From an uncultured Saprospirales bacterium (GTDB lineage Bacteria; Bacteroidota; Bacteroidia; Chitinophagales; JADIYW01): a DNA stretch of 64,000 bases. The stretch covers positions 1 through 64,000 of the forward strand of contig CALLKF010000070.1 in NCBI GenBank assembly GCA_938008535.1, written 5' to 3'. The translations under genes and the position numbers were made by a program. Below the pieces are notes generated by a model. The model was not told the origin of the DNA. It saw only the letters and a program-made list of their open reading frames with translations, and did no database searches. This document shows positions 18,275 to 26,872 of this stretch, piece by piece. Positions within the stretch are counted from its first letter, which is position 1. Each line of letters begins with the position of its first letter.

Positions 18275-18718
18275 ATGTTATCACTAAAAAAAAATATTAA
18301 ACGAATAATGTTATATGCACCATATCTTGGTGCTGGAATTTCTGTAAAATCGGTAAATGATGATTTTACTAAGATTGAAGCACAAATGAAAATGCGTTGG
18401 TATAACCGAAATATAGTTGGAACACATTTTGGTGGTTCACTGTATAGTATGTGCGATCCATTTTATATGTTTATTTTGATGGAAAACCTTGGAAAAGGTT
18501 ACATCGTTTGGGACAAAGCTGCAACTATTCGTTTTAAAAAACCAGGTTTATCAACGGTAACATCTACTTTTGAAATTACTAAAGATCGCATTGCTGAAAT
18601 TAAAGCAGAAGTTGACCAAATTGGAAAGAATGATTATATTTTTTCCACAACCATAACCAATGAAAAAGGCGAAGTTATTGCTGAGGTTGAAAAAGTGGTT
18701 TATGTTAGAAAAAAATAA
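18275..18718 (+). CDS. DUF4442/PaaI-like hotdog thioesterase
   Basis: 147 residues with the hotdog pattern: a long helix after VGTHFGGSLYSMCDPFYMFIL and strands such as ATIRFKKPGLSTVTSTFEI and YIFSTTITNEKGEVIAEVEK. DUF4442 proteins are putative acyl-CoA thioesterases. The His-Phe-Gly-Gly motif is where such enzymes bind the thioester. A bidirectional terminator follows directly. Confidence 0.85.
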   Translation: MLSLKKNIKRIMLYAPYLGAGISVKSVNDDFTKIEAQMKMRWYNRNIVGTHFGGSLYSMCDPFYMFILMENLGKGYIVWDKAATIRFKKPGLSTVTSTFEITKDRIAEIKAEVDQIGKNDYIFSTTITNEKGEVIAEVEKVVYVRKK

Positions 18719-18720
18719 AA

Positions 18721-18750
18721 AATCCAACCTAAATTAGGTTGGATTTTTAG
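18721..18750. terminator. Bidirectional rho-independent terminator
   Basis: Perfect 11-bp arms AATCCAACCTA and TAGGTTGGATT around a three-base loop, flanked by A runs on the left and T on the right. It separates the convergent DUF4442 and DUF2147 genes. Confidence 0.9.
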
Positions 18751-18770
18751 ATTTTATTTCAGAAAGATAA

Positions 18771-19211
18771 TTATTTAACACGTGTCCATGTATCAGATTT
18801 TCCAAAAATGGATGCCGAACAAATGTAGCCACGTAAATGCAGCGTTCCGTCGTCGTTTAACTTCATTTTGCCACAATATGTTTTCCCTTTTTTATATACT
18901 TTTCCATCAATAAATTCATTTTCTGTTTTATCAAACTTAAAACCTGTAACAGTTTTCAAACCCATTACTGTTCTGGATCGCAACTTAGGATCTGGATTAT
19001 CTATGTCTGTTCGAGGTTTTCCATTTTTATCATTTGGCACTTTCATCCAAACCACTTTGCCTTCAATTTCACCATTAGCAGTTTTGTAGAGTTCAATTTT
19101 ATAGTCTTTATCACCAACTAACCAAATGCCTACAACATCATCTGGGCCAGCAGCTAAAGAAATAAATTTGGCTGCAAAAAAAAATAAGGTAGTTAAAATT
19201 ACTTTTTTCAT
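18771..19211 (-). CDS. DUF2147 secreted protein
   Basis: 146 residues with a signal peptide (ending SLAAG). The mature part has the DUF2147 pattern: VGIWLVGDKDYKIELYK, GKVVWMKVPNDKNGKPRTD, DNPDPKLRSRTVMGL and a C-terminal LRGYICSASIFGKSDTWTRV. The family is a periplasmic lipocalin-like small barrel of unknown ligand. It has terminators on both sides, so it is transcribed alone. Confidence 0.92.
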   Translation of the reverse strand: MKKVILTTLFFFAAKFISLAAGPDDVVGIWLVGDKDYKIELYKTANGEIEGKVVWMKVPNDKNGKPRTDIDNPDPKLRSRTVMGLKTVTGFKFDKTENEFIDGKVYKKGKTYCGKMKLNDDGTLHLRGYICSASIFGKSDTWTRVK

Positions 19212-19285
19212 GACTTCTGTTTTTTATAAAAATTAATTTAGATATTTAAATCCTTGAATTTTAAAAATAATGCCAAATATTGAAT

Positions 19286-19317
19286 AAAAAAAACGGCTAT
19301 AAAAATATTTATAGCCG
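19286..19317 (-). terminator. Rho-independent terminator downstream of the lipoprotein gene at 19351
   Basis: Ten-bp arms CGGCTATAAA and TTTATAGCCG (19294-19317) with a four-base loop. On the minus strand a run of seven T follows. Confidence 0.85.
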
Positions 19318-19350
19318 AATATAATTGATTGTATTACAAAAAAAGTATTC

Positions 19351-20274
19351 TTATTCGGTAACAATTGGAATTAAACCACGAATTCCCATATCTACAACAG
19401 AATCTAACGGTGCGTTGGAATTTAAACCATCAACAGGTTCATATAAACCATCATTATTTCGGTCTAGCCATTCAAAACTTTTGTTGGTAGATAATGAGAC
19501 TGTTACAATTATATCTTTTGTTTCATTACCTGTAATTGTTATTGGTGATGTAAATTTTCCGACAACAATACATGAATTTGCAGGAATTCCAAGTGCCGAT
19601 TCAAACGGATTCACAACTGTAGTTCTTGTGCTTGTACCAGCTGTCCATTTTGTGGCAGGTTGAGTGCCAATAAATGGCACGTTAAATGGCTTTACTGCAC
19701 CAGAACCTTGTGGTAAATTTCCATTTACATTAATAACTTCACCTTTAAGTGAATAAGAAGTAACATACGAATTGAAACCTAAGAAAGAAGCAACTTCACC
19801 ATCAAAAGTAAAAAGTGCGCCACTATTATATGTAGGCGTTCTGTAAGCCATTTTTACATCATAATCTTGATATGCTAATGAAATTCGCAACCATTTATAC
19901 GTTTGTTTTGTCAAATTTTTTAACGGAACAGAATAAAATTCTTCGCCTTCACCTTTTATTATAGACTTTGAGAAATCGATGGCATTAGAACCACCTGTTG
20001 TAACTTCTGAATTTTTATAAAGTATATTTAATCCAAATGGCGATAATGAATCAATAGCTAATTCTATATAATGTGCACTCATTTTATGAAATACTGGAGA
20101 TTGTGCCGAATTGCCAAAAGGAATACTTGATGGACGAGCCAAATTATCTAATCGCGTTTGAGTTGAATCAAATTTAAATTTGAAAATCAGTCGTGGTCCA
20201 GTATCTTCTATTGTTGTTTTTTTACAACTAATTGCAAATATGGCAATGGTTACTAAAAATAGTATCTTCTTCAT
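19351..20274 (-). CDS. Lipoprotein of unknown function (MbnP-like layout)
   Basis: About 307 residues from the ATG at 20274 (MKKILFLVTIAIFAISCKK, a lipobox with Cys at 17). The mature protein is rich in strands. Near residues 30-80 it has IFKFKFDSTQTRLDN, then FHKMSAHYIELAIDS, and WLRISLAYQDYDVKMAY follows; this recalls the MbnP-type copper-associated lipoproteins, but no conserved metal ligand set is evident. The start at 20292 adds only six codons before the signal peptide. A CAAAGCTA box (minus-strand TAGCTTTG) lies at 20300-20307. Confidence 0.65.
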   Translation of the reverse strand: MKKILFLVTIAIFAISCKKTTIEDTGPRLIFKFKFDSTQTRLDNLARPSSIPFGNSAQSPVFHKMSAHYIELAIDSLSPFGLNILYKNSEVTTGGSNAIDFSKSIIKGEGEEFYSVPLKNLTKQTYKWLRISLAYQDYDVKMAYRTPTYNSGALFTFDGEVASFLGFNSYVTSYSLKGEVINVNGNLPQGSGAVKPFNVPFIGTQPATKWTAGTSTRTTVVNPFESALGIPANSCIVVGKFTSPITITGNETKDIIVTVSLSTNKSFEWLDRNNDGLYEPVDGLNSNAPLDSVVDMGIRGLIPIVTE

Positions 20275-20319
20275 AGAAATATATTTAAACAATTGATTAC
20301 AAAGCTACTAAGATTCAAA

Positions 20320-21144
20320 TTAGATGCCAAATAATTTGTGTGAATTTTGTGTTGTGATTGCAGAAATTTCATCTAAACCTTTTTCATATACTGTACATAA
20401 AGTTTCTGCAACCAATTTAGTATAAGCACTTTCGTTTCTTTTTCCACGATATGGAACTGGTGGCAAATAAGGTGAATCGGTTTCAAACACAATTTTATCA
20501 ATTGGAATATGTTTTAAGGTATCACGTAAGTTCGTATTTTTATAAGTAACCACACCACCAATTCCTAAATAAAACCCAAGTTTAATTATTTCATTTGCTT
20601 CTTCTAAACTACCAGTAAAACAATGAAACACACCACTCGGATTTTGTTTTCGTTTCTTTAAAATTTCGATTAATATATGCGTTGATTCTCTTGCATGAAT
20701 GGCAACTGGCAAGTTTTTTTCAATTGCCCAATCGCACTGCAATTCAAAAGCTTCTTTTTGAATTTCTAAAGTTGATTTGTCCCAGTGCATATCTATACCG
20801 ATTTCACCAACTGCTACAAAAGTAGTCGTGAGTCGTAAGTCGTGAGTCGTAAGTGTAATATCATCAAACAAATATTTTCGTACAATTTCTAATTCTTGTT
20901 TATACGTTTCTTGTTTTACATAACAAGGATGCAAACCCATCATCGGAAAAATATTTTCAGGAAATTGTTCTACTAAATTCAGCATCGGTTGAATTGTACT
21001 GGAATCTACATTTGGAATAATCATCTTGCAAACACCAGCATTTATTGCACGTTCAATCATTTCTGTTCTATCAGTATCAAACTGCACTTCGTACAAATGT
21101 GTATGTGTATCTATAAGAGTCGTAAGTCGTGAGTCGTGAGTCAT
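20320..21144 (-). CDS. TatD family metal-dependent deoxyribonuclease with heptamer-derived insertions
   Basis: A 274-residue TIM-barrel hydrolase. Metal ligands are visible as the His pair in IDTHTHLY, the Glu in AVGEIGID, the His in PVAIHARES, the His in GVFHCFTG and the Asp in FETDSPYLPP. Two stretches are foreign to the family. The first nine residues (MTHDSRLTT), including the start codon, are written by a heptamer array at 21117-21151. Residues around 97-108 (TLTTHDLRLTTT) are written by a second array at 20823-20857, just before the strand FVAVGEIG. Both keep the frame, and the active site is intact. Confidence 0.94.
   Translation of the reverse strand: MTHDSRLTTLIDTHTHLYEVQFDTDRTEMIERAINAGVCKMIIPNVDSSTIQPMLNLVEQFPENIFPMMGLHPCYVKQETYKQELEIVRKYLFDDITLTTHDLRLTTTFVAVGEIGIDMHWDKSTLEIQKEAFELQCDWAIEKNLPVAIHARESTHILIEILKKRKQNPSGVFHCFTGSLEEANEIIKLGFYLGIGGVVTYKNTNLRDTLKHIPIDKIVFETDSPYLPPVPYRGKRNESAYTKLVAETLCTVYEKGLDEISAITTQNSHKLFGI
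20823..20857. repeat. Heptamer array inside the tatD coding sequence
   Basis: Five seven-base units (tagtcgt, gagtcgt, aagtcgt, gagtcgt, aagtgta) within the gene. They encode an extra loop of about twelve residues before the catalytic Glu strand. Confidence 0.88.
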
Positions 21145-21151
21145 AAGTAAA
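21117..21151. repeat. Heptamer array forming the tatD start
   Basis: Units gagtcgt, aagtcgt, gagtcgt, gagtcat, aagtaaa. The CAT in the fourth unit is the complement of the tatD start codon, so the array provides initiation and the first nine residues. Confidence 0.88.
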
Positions 21152-21165
21152 AAATAATATTTTTT

Positions 21166-21783
21166 TTACGGATTTATTTTGTCAAGAATAACCTTTTTTT
21201 CTTTACAATATGCTAATAACTTTGGCAAACAATATTCTAAATGTTTCCATGATTTCTCATTATCGTGCAATACAATTATATCACCATTTTTTACTTTTTG
21301 TAAATTTGAATAACATTTTTCTGATGAAATATTCTGGTCAAAATCACCAGGCATTATCGACCACATGATAGTAGTTTGTTCTGAAATTACTTGGTGCTTG
21401 AATTTTCCATATGGTGGTCTATATAAATCAATTTTTACATTGGTGATAATTTCCAACGTATCTTTTCCTTTTAAAACATTCTGTTCATATTCATTTTTAG
21501 AAATCTTCCAACCATCTAAATGTGCATCACCATGACTTCCTATAGCATGATCATTTGCTTTCATTCTTTTTACAATTTCCTGATTCTTTTTGGCGCTCTC
21601 ACCTAAACAAAAAAATGTTGCTTTTGCATCGTATTTCTTCAATTGTTCTAAAATCCAAGGTGTAATTTCTGGATGCGGACCGTCGTCAAACGTAAGATAA
21701 ATCTTATTCTCTGCGTTCGGCAAATCCCAAACGAACTGAGAAAATAGTTTTTTAATAATATATGGCGTATGAACAAAATACAT
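21166..21783 (-). CDS. Polysaccharide deacetylase (NodB domain)
   Basis: 205 residues, essentially one NodB domain. Motif 1 is TFDDGPH, motif 2 SHGDAHLD (metal-binding His), motif 3 RPPYGKF, and the C-terminal motif IIVLHDN supplies the base-assisting His. It probably removes N-acetyl groups from peptidoglycan or another envelope glycan. No signal peptide is evident, only a short hydrophobic start. tatD follows after 21 bases. Confidence 0.92.
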   Translation of the reverse strand: MYFVHTPYIIKKLFSQFVWDLPNAENKIYLTFDDGPHPEITPWILEQLKKYDAKATFFCLGESAKKNQEIVKRMKANDHAIGSHGDAHLDGWKISKNEYEQNVLKGKDTLEIITNVKIDLYRPPYGKFKHQVISEQTTIMWSIMPGDFDQNISSEKCYSNLQKVKNGDIIVLHDNEKSWKHLEYCLPKLLAYCKEKKVILDKINP

Positions 21784-21787
21784 TTTA

Positions 21788-21817
21788 CAAAGCTAAATGC
21801 TTATTTTAGCAGTCCAA
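21788..21817 (-). promoter_or_regulatory. Consensus promoter of the deacetylase gene, nearly leaderless
   Basis: Minus strand TTG (21815-21817), 19 bases, TAGCTTTG (21788-21795). The box ends only four bases before the start codon at 21783, so the mRNA should begin at or beside the ATG. Confidence 0.65.
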
Positions 21818-21866
21818 ATTTACAAATTTCAAATTGGCAACTGCTAATTTTTAAATTAAATAAAGT

Positions 21867-23375
21867 ATGAGTAAAAAAGTTAGAGTTCGATTTGCACCAA
21901 GTCCAACAGGTCCGTTGCACATTGGTGGCGTGCGCACTGCCTTGTATAATTATTTGTTCGCCAAAAAATACGGCGGCGATTTTATTTTGCGCATTGAAGA
22001 CACCGATCAAAATCGTTTGGTGCAAGGCACAGAAAATTATATAATTGAAACGTTGAAATGGATTGGCATCGAGCCAAATGAAGGTGTTGGTTTTGGCGAT
22101 GGACAATTTGCACCTTATCGACAAAGCGATAGAAAAGATTCTTACCGGCAATATGCAGAACAATTACTGAATGCAGGTTTTGCATATTATGCGTTTGATA
22201 CAGAAACTGATTTGGAACAATTGAAAGCAACGCATCCAAATTTTAAATACGATGCAAATACACGCGAGCAAGGTAAAAATTCACTGACACTTTCTAAAGA
22301 AGAAGTAGCTCAACGTTTGGCAAATAATGAGCATTATGTGATTCGTATAAAATTACCATTAGATGAAGATGTGAAATTTCACGATGAAATACGCGGTCAC
22401 GTAACCGTGAATACTTCGCAAATGGATGATAAAGTGTTATTGAAAAGCGATGGTATGCCAACTTATCATTTAGCAAATGTTTGTGATGATTATGTAATGC
22501 AGATTTCGCATGTGATACGTGGTGAAGAATGGTTGCCAAGTGCGCCTTTGCATGTGTTACTGTATCGTTATTTAGATTGGGAAAATTCAATGCCAAAATT
22601 TGCACATTTACCACTTTTATTAAAACCAGACGGCAACGGAAAATTAAGCAAACGCGATGGCGATCGTTTAGGTTTTCCTGTGTTTCCTTTAGAATGGACA
22701 GATCCAATTAGCAATGAAATTAGCAGTGGTTACAAACAAAAAGGTTATTTGCCAGAATCAGTTTTAAATATGCTGGCTTTTTTAGGTTGGAATCCTGGAA
22801 CAGAGCAAGAAATTTTTTCAAAAGAAGAATTAATTGTAGCATTTAGCATAGAACATATACATAAAGCTGGTGCAAAATTTGATTTTGAAAAAGCAAAATG
22901 GTTCAATGCAGAATACATTAAAAAATTATCGAACGAAGCATTAGCATCTTTAGTAAAAGAAACTGTTACCACTAAATTTGGAAATCAAGATGATGTATAT
23001 TTAACAAAAGCTCTTGGTTTGGTAAAAGAACGTTTTGTTTTTTTAAATGATGTTGAATTGTTTGGCTATTTATTTCAGCCGACAGAAAAATACGACGTAA
23101 CTATTTTATCTAAAATAAATAACATTAAAGAAAATTTTAATGTTGATGCATTTGCTGATTTTTTACTACAACAAACTAATACTGATTTAATCGCTATCGA
23201 AACATCATTAAAAGAATTTGCAACCAATAATAATATTAAAGTTGGCGACATGATGAAGTTTTTGCGTGTTAGTTTAGTTGGTGAATTATCAGGACCAACT
23301 ATACCTGAACTCATTCAATTATTTGGCAGTGAAGAAACAAATAAACGAGTAAAAAATTGTTTTAGTCAATTGTAA
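21867..23375 (+). CDS. gltX: Glutamyl-tRNA synthetase
   Basis: 502 residues of the bacterial GluRS type. It has RFAPSPTGPLHIGGVRTAL at the start (HIGH motif), RIEDTDQNR, the second signature KLSKRDGDR and a helical anticodon-binding C-terminal half. VIRGEEWLPSAPLHVLLY is also typical. glnS follows after 32 bases on the same strand. With a dedicated GlnRS next door, this enzyme is presumably discriminating for tRNA-Glu, which is inference. Confidence 0.97.
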   Translation: MSKKVRVRFAPSPTGPLHIGGVRTALYNYLFAKKYGGDFILRIEDTDQNRLVQGTENYIIETLKWIGIEPNEGVGFGDGQFAPYRQSDRKDSYRQYAEQLLNAGFAYYAFDTETDLEQLKATHPNFKYDANTREQGKNSLTLSKEEVAQRLANNEHYVIRIKLPLDEDVKFHDEIRGHVTVNTSQMDDKVLLKSDGMPTYHLANVCDDYVMQISHVIRGEEWLPSAPLHVLLYRYLDWENSMPKFAHLPLLLKPDGNGKLSKRDGDRLGFPVFPLEWTDPISNEISSGYKQKGYLPESVLNMLAFLGWNPGTEQEIFSKEELIVAFSIEHIHKAGAKFDFEKAKWFNAEYIKKLSNEALASLVKETVTTKFGNQDDVYLTKALGLVKERFVFLNDVELFGYLFQPTEKYDVTILSKINNIKENFNVDAFADFLLQQTNTDLIAIETSLKEFATNNNIKVGDMMKFLRVSLVGELSGPTIPELIQLFGSEETNKRVKNCFSQL

Positions 23376-23407
23376 TTGATATAAAAACCGTTTTAAAAAA
23401 CAAAAAG

Positions 23408-25069
23408 ATGGAAGAAAAAACAGAAGAAAATAAGTCGTTGAATTTTATTGAAGAAATTATAGATAACGATCTGAAAGAAGGAAAACACGATTCCATCTTA
23501 ACGCGATTTCCACCAGAACCAAATGGTTATTTGCACCTTGGTCATGCAACTGCAATTTGTTTAAATTTTGGTGTAGCACAAAAATTTGGTGGCAAAACCA
23601 ATTTACGTTTCGATGATACGAATCCTGTTACTGAAGATACCGAATATGTTGATAGCATACAAGAAGATGTAAAATGGTTAGGTTTTGATTGGGCAAATAT
23701 TTTTTATGCAAGTGATTATTTTGATCAGTTGTATGCATTTGCTGTACAGCTAATAAAACAAGGCGATGCGTATGTTTGTGATTTAACTGCTGAAGAAATT
23801 GCTGCGCAAAAAGGCACACCAACCGAAGTAGGAACCAACTCACCTTTTAGAGATAGAACCGTTGAAGAAAATTTGCAATTATTTGCAGATATGAAAGCTG
23901 GAAAATACAAAGAAGGTGAAAAAACCTTGCGTGCAAAAATCGACATGTCGTCAACGAACATGCTGATGCGTGATCCGCTTTTGTACAGAATAAAATTTGC
24001 GCATCATCACCGCACCGGCGACAAATGGTGCATTTATCCGATGTATGATTTTGCGCACGGACAAAGCGATTCGATTGAAAAAATTACGCATTCTATTTGT
24101 ACACTTGAATTTGTGCCTCACAGAGAAGTATACGATTGGTGTATCGAAAAATTAGGCATTTATCCATCTAAACAATACGAGTTTGCGCGCGTGAATATTA
24201 ACTACACGGTGATGAGCAAACGCAAGCTCAAACAATTGGTAGAAGAAAATCATGTGGCTGGTTGGAATGATCCAAGAATGCCAACGATTTCTGGTATGCG
24301 CAGACGTGGCTACACTGCCAGTGCTATTCGTGAATTTTGCGACAGAGCAGGAATTGCGAAGCGCGAAAAAGTAAATGATATTTCGTTGCTGGAATTTTGT
24401 GTACGCGAAGATTTGAATAAAATTTCGTTGCGAAGAATGGCAGTTTTTAATCCTGTAAAAGTGGTGATTACAAACTTAGAAGAAAATGAAATTTTATTAG
24501 AGATTGAAAACAATCCAGAAGACTCAACCAGCGGCACACGACAAGTTGCATTTACTAAAGAAATTTTTATTGAACGCGAAGATTTTGTAGAAACACCGCA
24601 AAAGAAAGTGTTTAAAATGGAAGTTGGAAAAACGATTCGTTTGAAAGGTGCGTTTATTGTGACGTGCGATAATGCAATAAAAGATGAAGATGGAAACATC
24701 GCAGAAATTCATTGCACTTACCATGCAGATAGTAAAAGTGGACAAGATACTTCTGGAATAAAAGTGCAAGGCACGTTGCATTGGGTAAGTGCTAAACATG
24801 CCATAAACATTGAGGTGCGCGAGTACGACCGTTTATTTAAAGTAGAAAATCCGGATGCTGAAGAAGGAGATTTTAAAGATTATATTAACGAACATAGCTT
24901 AGATATTATACCAACTGCGTATGCAGAACCAGAATTAGCAAATGCGACACTAAACGACCATTTTCAATTCTTGCGCAAAGGTTATTTTTATTTAGACAAA
25001 GATTCATCTTCTGAAAAAATCATCTTTAATAAAACCGTTGGTTTGAAGGATGGCTTTACGAAGAAGTAG
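23408..25069 (+). CDS. glnS: Glutaminyl-tRNA synthetase
   Basis: 553 residues. The signature start RFPPEPNGYLHLGHATAI, LRFDDTNP and TEYVDSIQEDVKWLGFDW, and the second signature VMSKRKLKQLV, identify the GlnRS/eukaryotic-GluRS branch of class Ic enzymes. The anticodon-binding beta-barrel domains fill the C-terminal 220 residues. It charges tRNA-Gln directly and makes the amidotransferase route dispensable for Gln. Two small ORFs follow closely on the same strand. Confidence 0.97.
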   Translation: MEEKTEENKSLNFIEEIIDNDLKEGKHDSILTRFPPEPNGYLHLGHATAICLNFGVAQKFGGKTNLRFDDTNPVTEDTEYVDSIQEDVKWLGFDWANIFYASDYFDQLYAFAVQLIKQGDAYVCDLTAEEIAAQKGTPTEVGTNSPFRDRTVEENLQLFADMKAGKYKEGEKTLRAKIDMSSTNMLMRDPLLYRIKFAHHHRTGDKWCIYPMYDFAHGQSDSIEKITHSICTLEFVPHREVYDWCIEKLGIYPSKQYEFARVNINYTVMSKRKLKQLVEENHVAGWNDPRMPTISGMRRRGYTASAIREFCDRAGIAKREKVNDISLLEFCVREDLNKISLRRMAVFNPVKVVITNLEENEILLEIENNPEDSTSGTRQVAFTKEIFIEREDFVETPQKKVFKMEVGKTIRLKGAFIVTCDNAIKDEDGNIAEIHCTYHADSKSGQDTSGIKVQGTLHWVSAKHAINIEVREYDRLFKVENPDAEEGDFKDYINEHSLDIIPTAYAEPELANATLNDHFQFLRKGYFYLDKDSSSEKIIFNKTVGLKDGFTKK

Positions 25070-25084
25070 ATTTTAAGTTACAAT

Positions 25085-25375
25085 ATGAATCAAACTAAAA
25101 AAGCCAATATCTGTATTATAATTATTCTAATTCCTTTTTTAATACTTTTGGTCTCTACACTAACTTCAGAAATATTCTTTTTATTTCCTTTATCATTAAT
25201 TATATTATTACCATTCACAGTAATAGCTATAATTTTAAAAAAAATCTGGAAAATAAAATTTGAGGATGGAAGTACTCAAGGCGATATAAAATTACTTTTG
25301 TTTGGTACTTTAACATTTATTGGTATTTTAGGAGGTATTCTTTCTTGGATGTTTTTATTCGTTGTAACAAGTTAA
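25085..25375 (+). CDS. Small membrane protein of unknown function
   Basis: 96 residues with three clear hydrophobic helices (residues 8-28, 32-52, 74-94) and a short charged loop (KKIWKIKFEDGSTQGDIK). The family is not recognised. It starts 15 bases after glnS and ends nine bases before the next small ORF, so all three may be cotranscribed. Confidence 0.6.
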   Translation: MNQTKKANICIIIILIPFLILLVSTLTSEIFFLFPLSLIILLPFTVIAIILKKIWKIKFEDGSTQGDIKLLLFGTLTFIGILGGILSWMFLFVVTS

Positions 25376-25384
25376 TGTTTAATC

Positions 25385-25609
25385 ATGCAACAAATAATCT
25401 TCGAAGAACCATATTTTTATCAATTCTACAAACAAGAAAATGATTATTACTTAAGTGTGTTGTGTGGCACTTCTGCACAGTTTGATATCACTATAAAATT
25501 TACGGAAACAGAAATTGAAACTTATCTTCTAAAAGGACAAGATTATATTGTAACAAAAGCAAATCTCATCTTTAATCATCCAAAAGATTTTATTGAAAGA
25601 AAGATCTAG
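25385..25609 (+). CDS. Small hypothetical protein
   Basis: 74 residues, soluble, acidic and aromatic at the N-terminus (FEEPYFYQFYKQENDYYLSVLC), alternating strand-like segments after that. No family recognised. It lies nine bases after the small membrane protein and ends three bases before the convergent stop at 25613. Confidence 0.55.
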   Translation: MQQIIFEEPYFYQFYKQENDYYLSVLCGTSAQFDITIKFTETEIETYLLKGQDYIVTKANLIFNHPKDFIERKI

Positions 25610-25612
25610 AGT

Positions 25613-26851
25613 TTATTTCTCAACTACCGAATAAATCGCGGCCATAATTTTATCTAAATTACTAGGATAATTTACCCAATTTTTTTCAGATTTAGCACTG
25701 TAAACCGCAACATACACTTTGCTTTTCCGTTCACCAATAGTAATAGTTAATTGCAACGGCAACGCAACTGGATTTGTGGTTAAACGTTCGTTGCAAGCCA
25801 CATCATTTTCATTACAATCATAAGAAGATTTGAAATCAAAAAAACCCAAATCTATAATGTATTGTGCTAATTTCACGAGTTGATCGCGCGAAATATTTTT
25901 TTCTATGCGTTGGTCACCAGCTTTTTTTGTTTTGTATTCACGATGAATTCTGCCAGCATTTAGAATAGAAATCCTATCATACATTTTTGAATTATCATCA
26001 TTCAAAACAGTTCCACCATTTACATAAATATCAACATAATCATTCGGATTGAATTGCACTGGAATATTCAGTTGCATCGTTTTTAAGACGCTGTCTAATT
26101 TTTTATCATTGTTTCTTCTAATGGTTTCTGCTTCTTTAGAAAATTCAGAATAATTTGCTTTTGCCAATACATCTTCTTTTACATTTCCTTTAGAAATTAT
26201 TGTTTTGTTGACAGGAATTTTCTCGTCAATTTCATTCGCAGCAACTGATTTTGTTGGGTTTGGTTTATTATACGTTGCATTGCCATTTACAATTGGTGTA
26301 GTTTCAAACGAGAATTCTTTAAAGTTTTTGGTTGTATCAAAATTAGATTTTGATGGCAATAAAATGTCATTTTTAACAGCTGATTTTGCAATTGGCTTTT
26401 CTAAAACAGGTTTTGGCGCAATCTGTTTTGGCTTTTCAATTACTACTGATTTTTCAGGTAATTTGCTTTTTAATGAATCTTTTTGAGCGTTAACTTTCTT
26501 AACTGAAATATCATTTCTTTCAATTACTTTATATTTCAATTTAGTAATTGTATCCTTTTCTATTTCAATAGATTTGGCAACAACTTCGTTTTTATTTTGA
26601 AATGGTTTAGTAATCGTTTCATTTACTACTCCTTTCTTGCTTTGAGTGGAAACACTATCTATTTTTATGTTTTCTTTTCTTGCATCAATAGTTGGAATTG
26701 ATTTATAATCATCAGAAATTTTTGGATTATTTTTTGAACTTTCTACTTTTTGAATGCTATCATATTTTTTCCATAATGCATCAAAACCACTTTGCGCTTT
26801 TATTGAAAAAGTCACTTGAAAAAAAATAAATAGCAACAAATAATTCTTCAT
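25613..26851 (-). CDS. Secreted protein with long disordered middle, paralogue of the next gene
   Basis: About 412 residues from the ATG at 26851 (signal peptide FIFFQVTFSIKAQ). The middle (residues 30-240) is Lys/Ser/Thr-rich low complexity and contains one FETTPIVNGNATYNKPNP motif. The C-terminal 150 residues form a compact domain with NPNDYVDIYVNGG, YDRISILNAGRIHREYKTK and LAQYIIDLGFFDFKSSYDC. The neighbour at 26873-28180 shares this C-terminal domain and motif. The domain has the GFFDF...YDC pattern seen in small secreted domains such as DUF6438, but I am not sure of that assignment. The upstream alternative start is a GTG nine bases earlier. Confidence 0.7.
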   Translation of the reverse strand: MKNYLLLFIFFQVTFSIKAQSGFDALWKKYDSIQKVESSKNNPKISDDYKSIPTIDARKENIKIDSVSTQSKKGVVNETITKPFQNKNEVVAKSIEIEKDTITKLKYKVIERNDISVKKVNAQKDSLKSKLPEKSVVIEKPKQIAPKPVLEKPIAKSAVKNDILLPSKSNFDTTKNFKEFSFETTPIVNGNATYNKPNPTKSVAANEIDEKIPVNKTIISKGNVKEDVLAKANYSEFSKEAETIRRNNDKKLDSVLKTMQLNIPVQFNPNDYVDIYVNGGTVLNDDNSKMYDRISILNAGRIHREYKTKKAGDQRIEKNISRDQLVKLAQYIIDLGFFDFKSSYDCNENDVACNERLTTNPVALPLQLTITIGERKSKVYVAVYSAKSEKNWVNYPSNLDKIMAAIYSVVEK

Positions 26852-26872
26852 TTCTAACACAGTTTTATAAAA

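Noticed and set aside
22294..22707. 137-codon minus-strand frame inside gltX
   Set aside because: It is antisense to a strongly conserved gene, with a composition typical of shadow frames.
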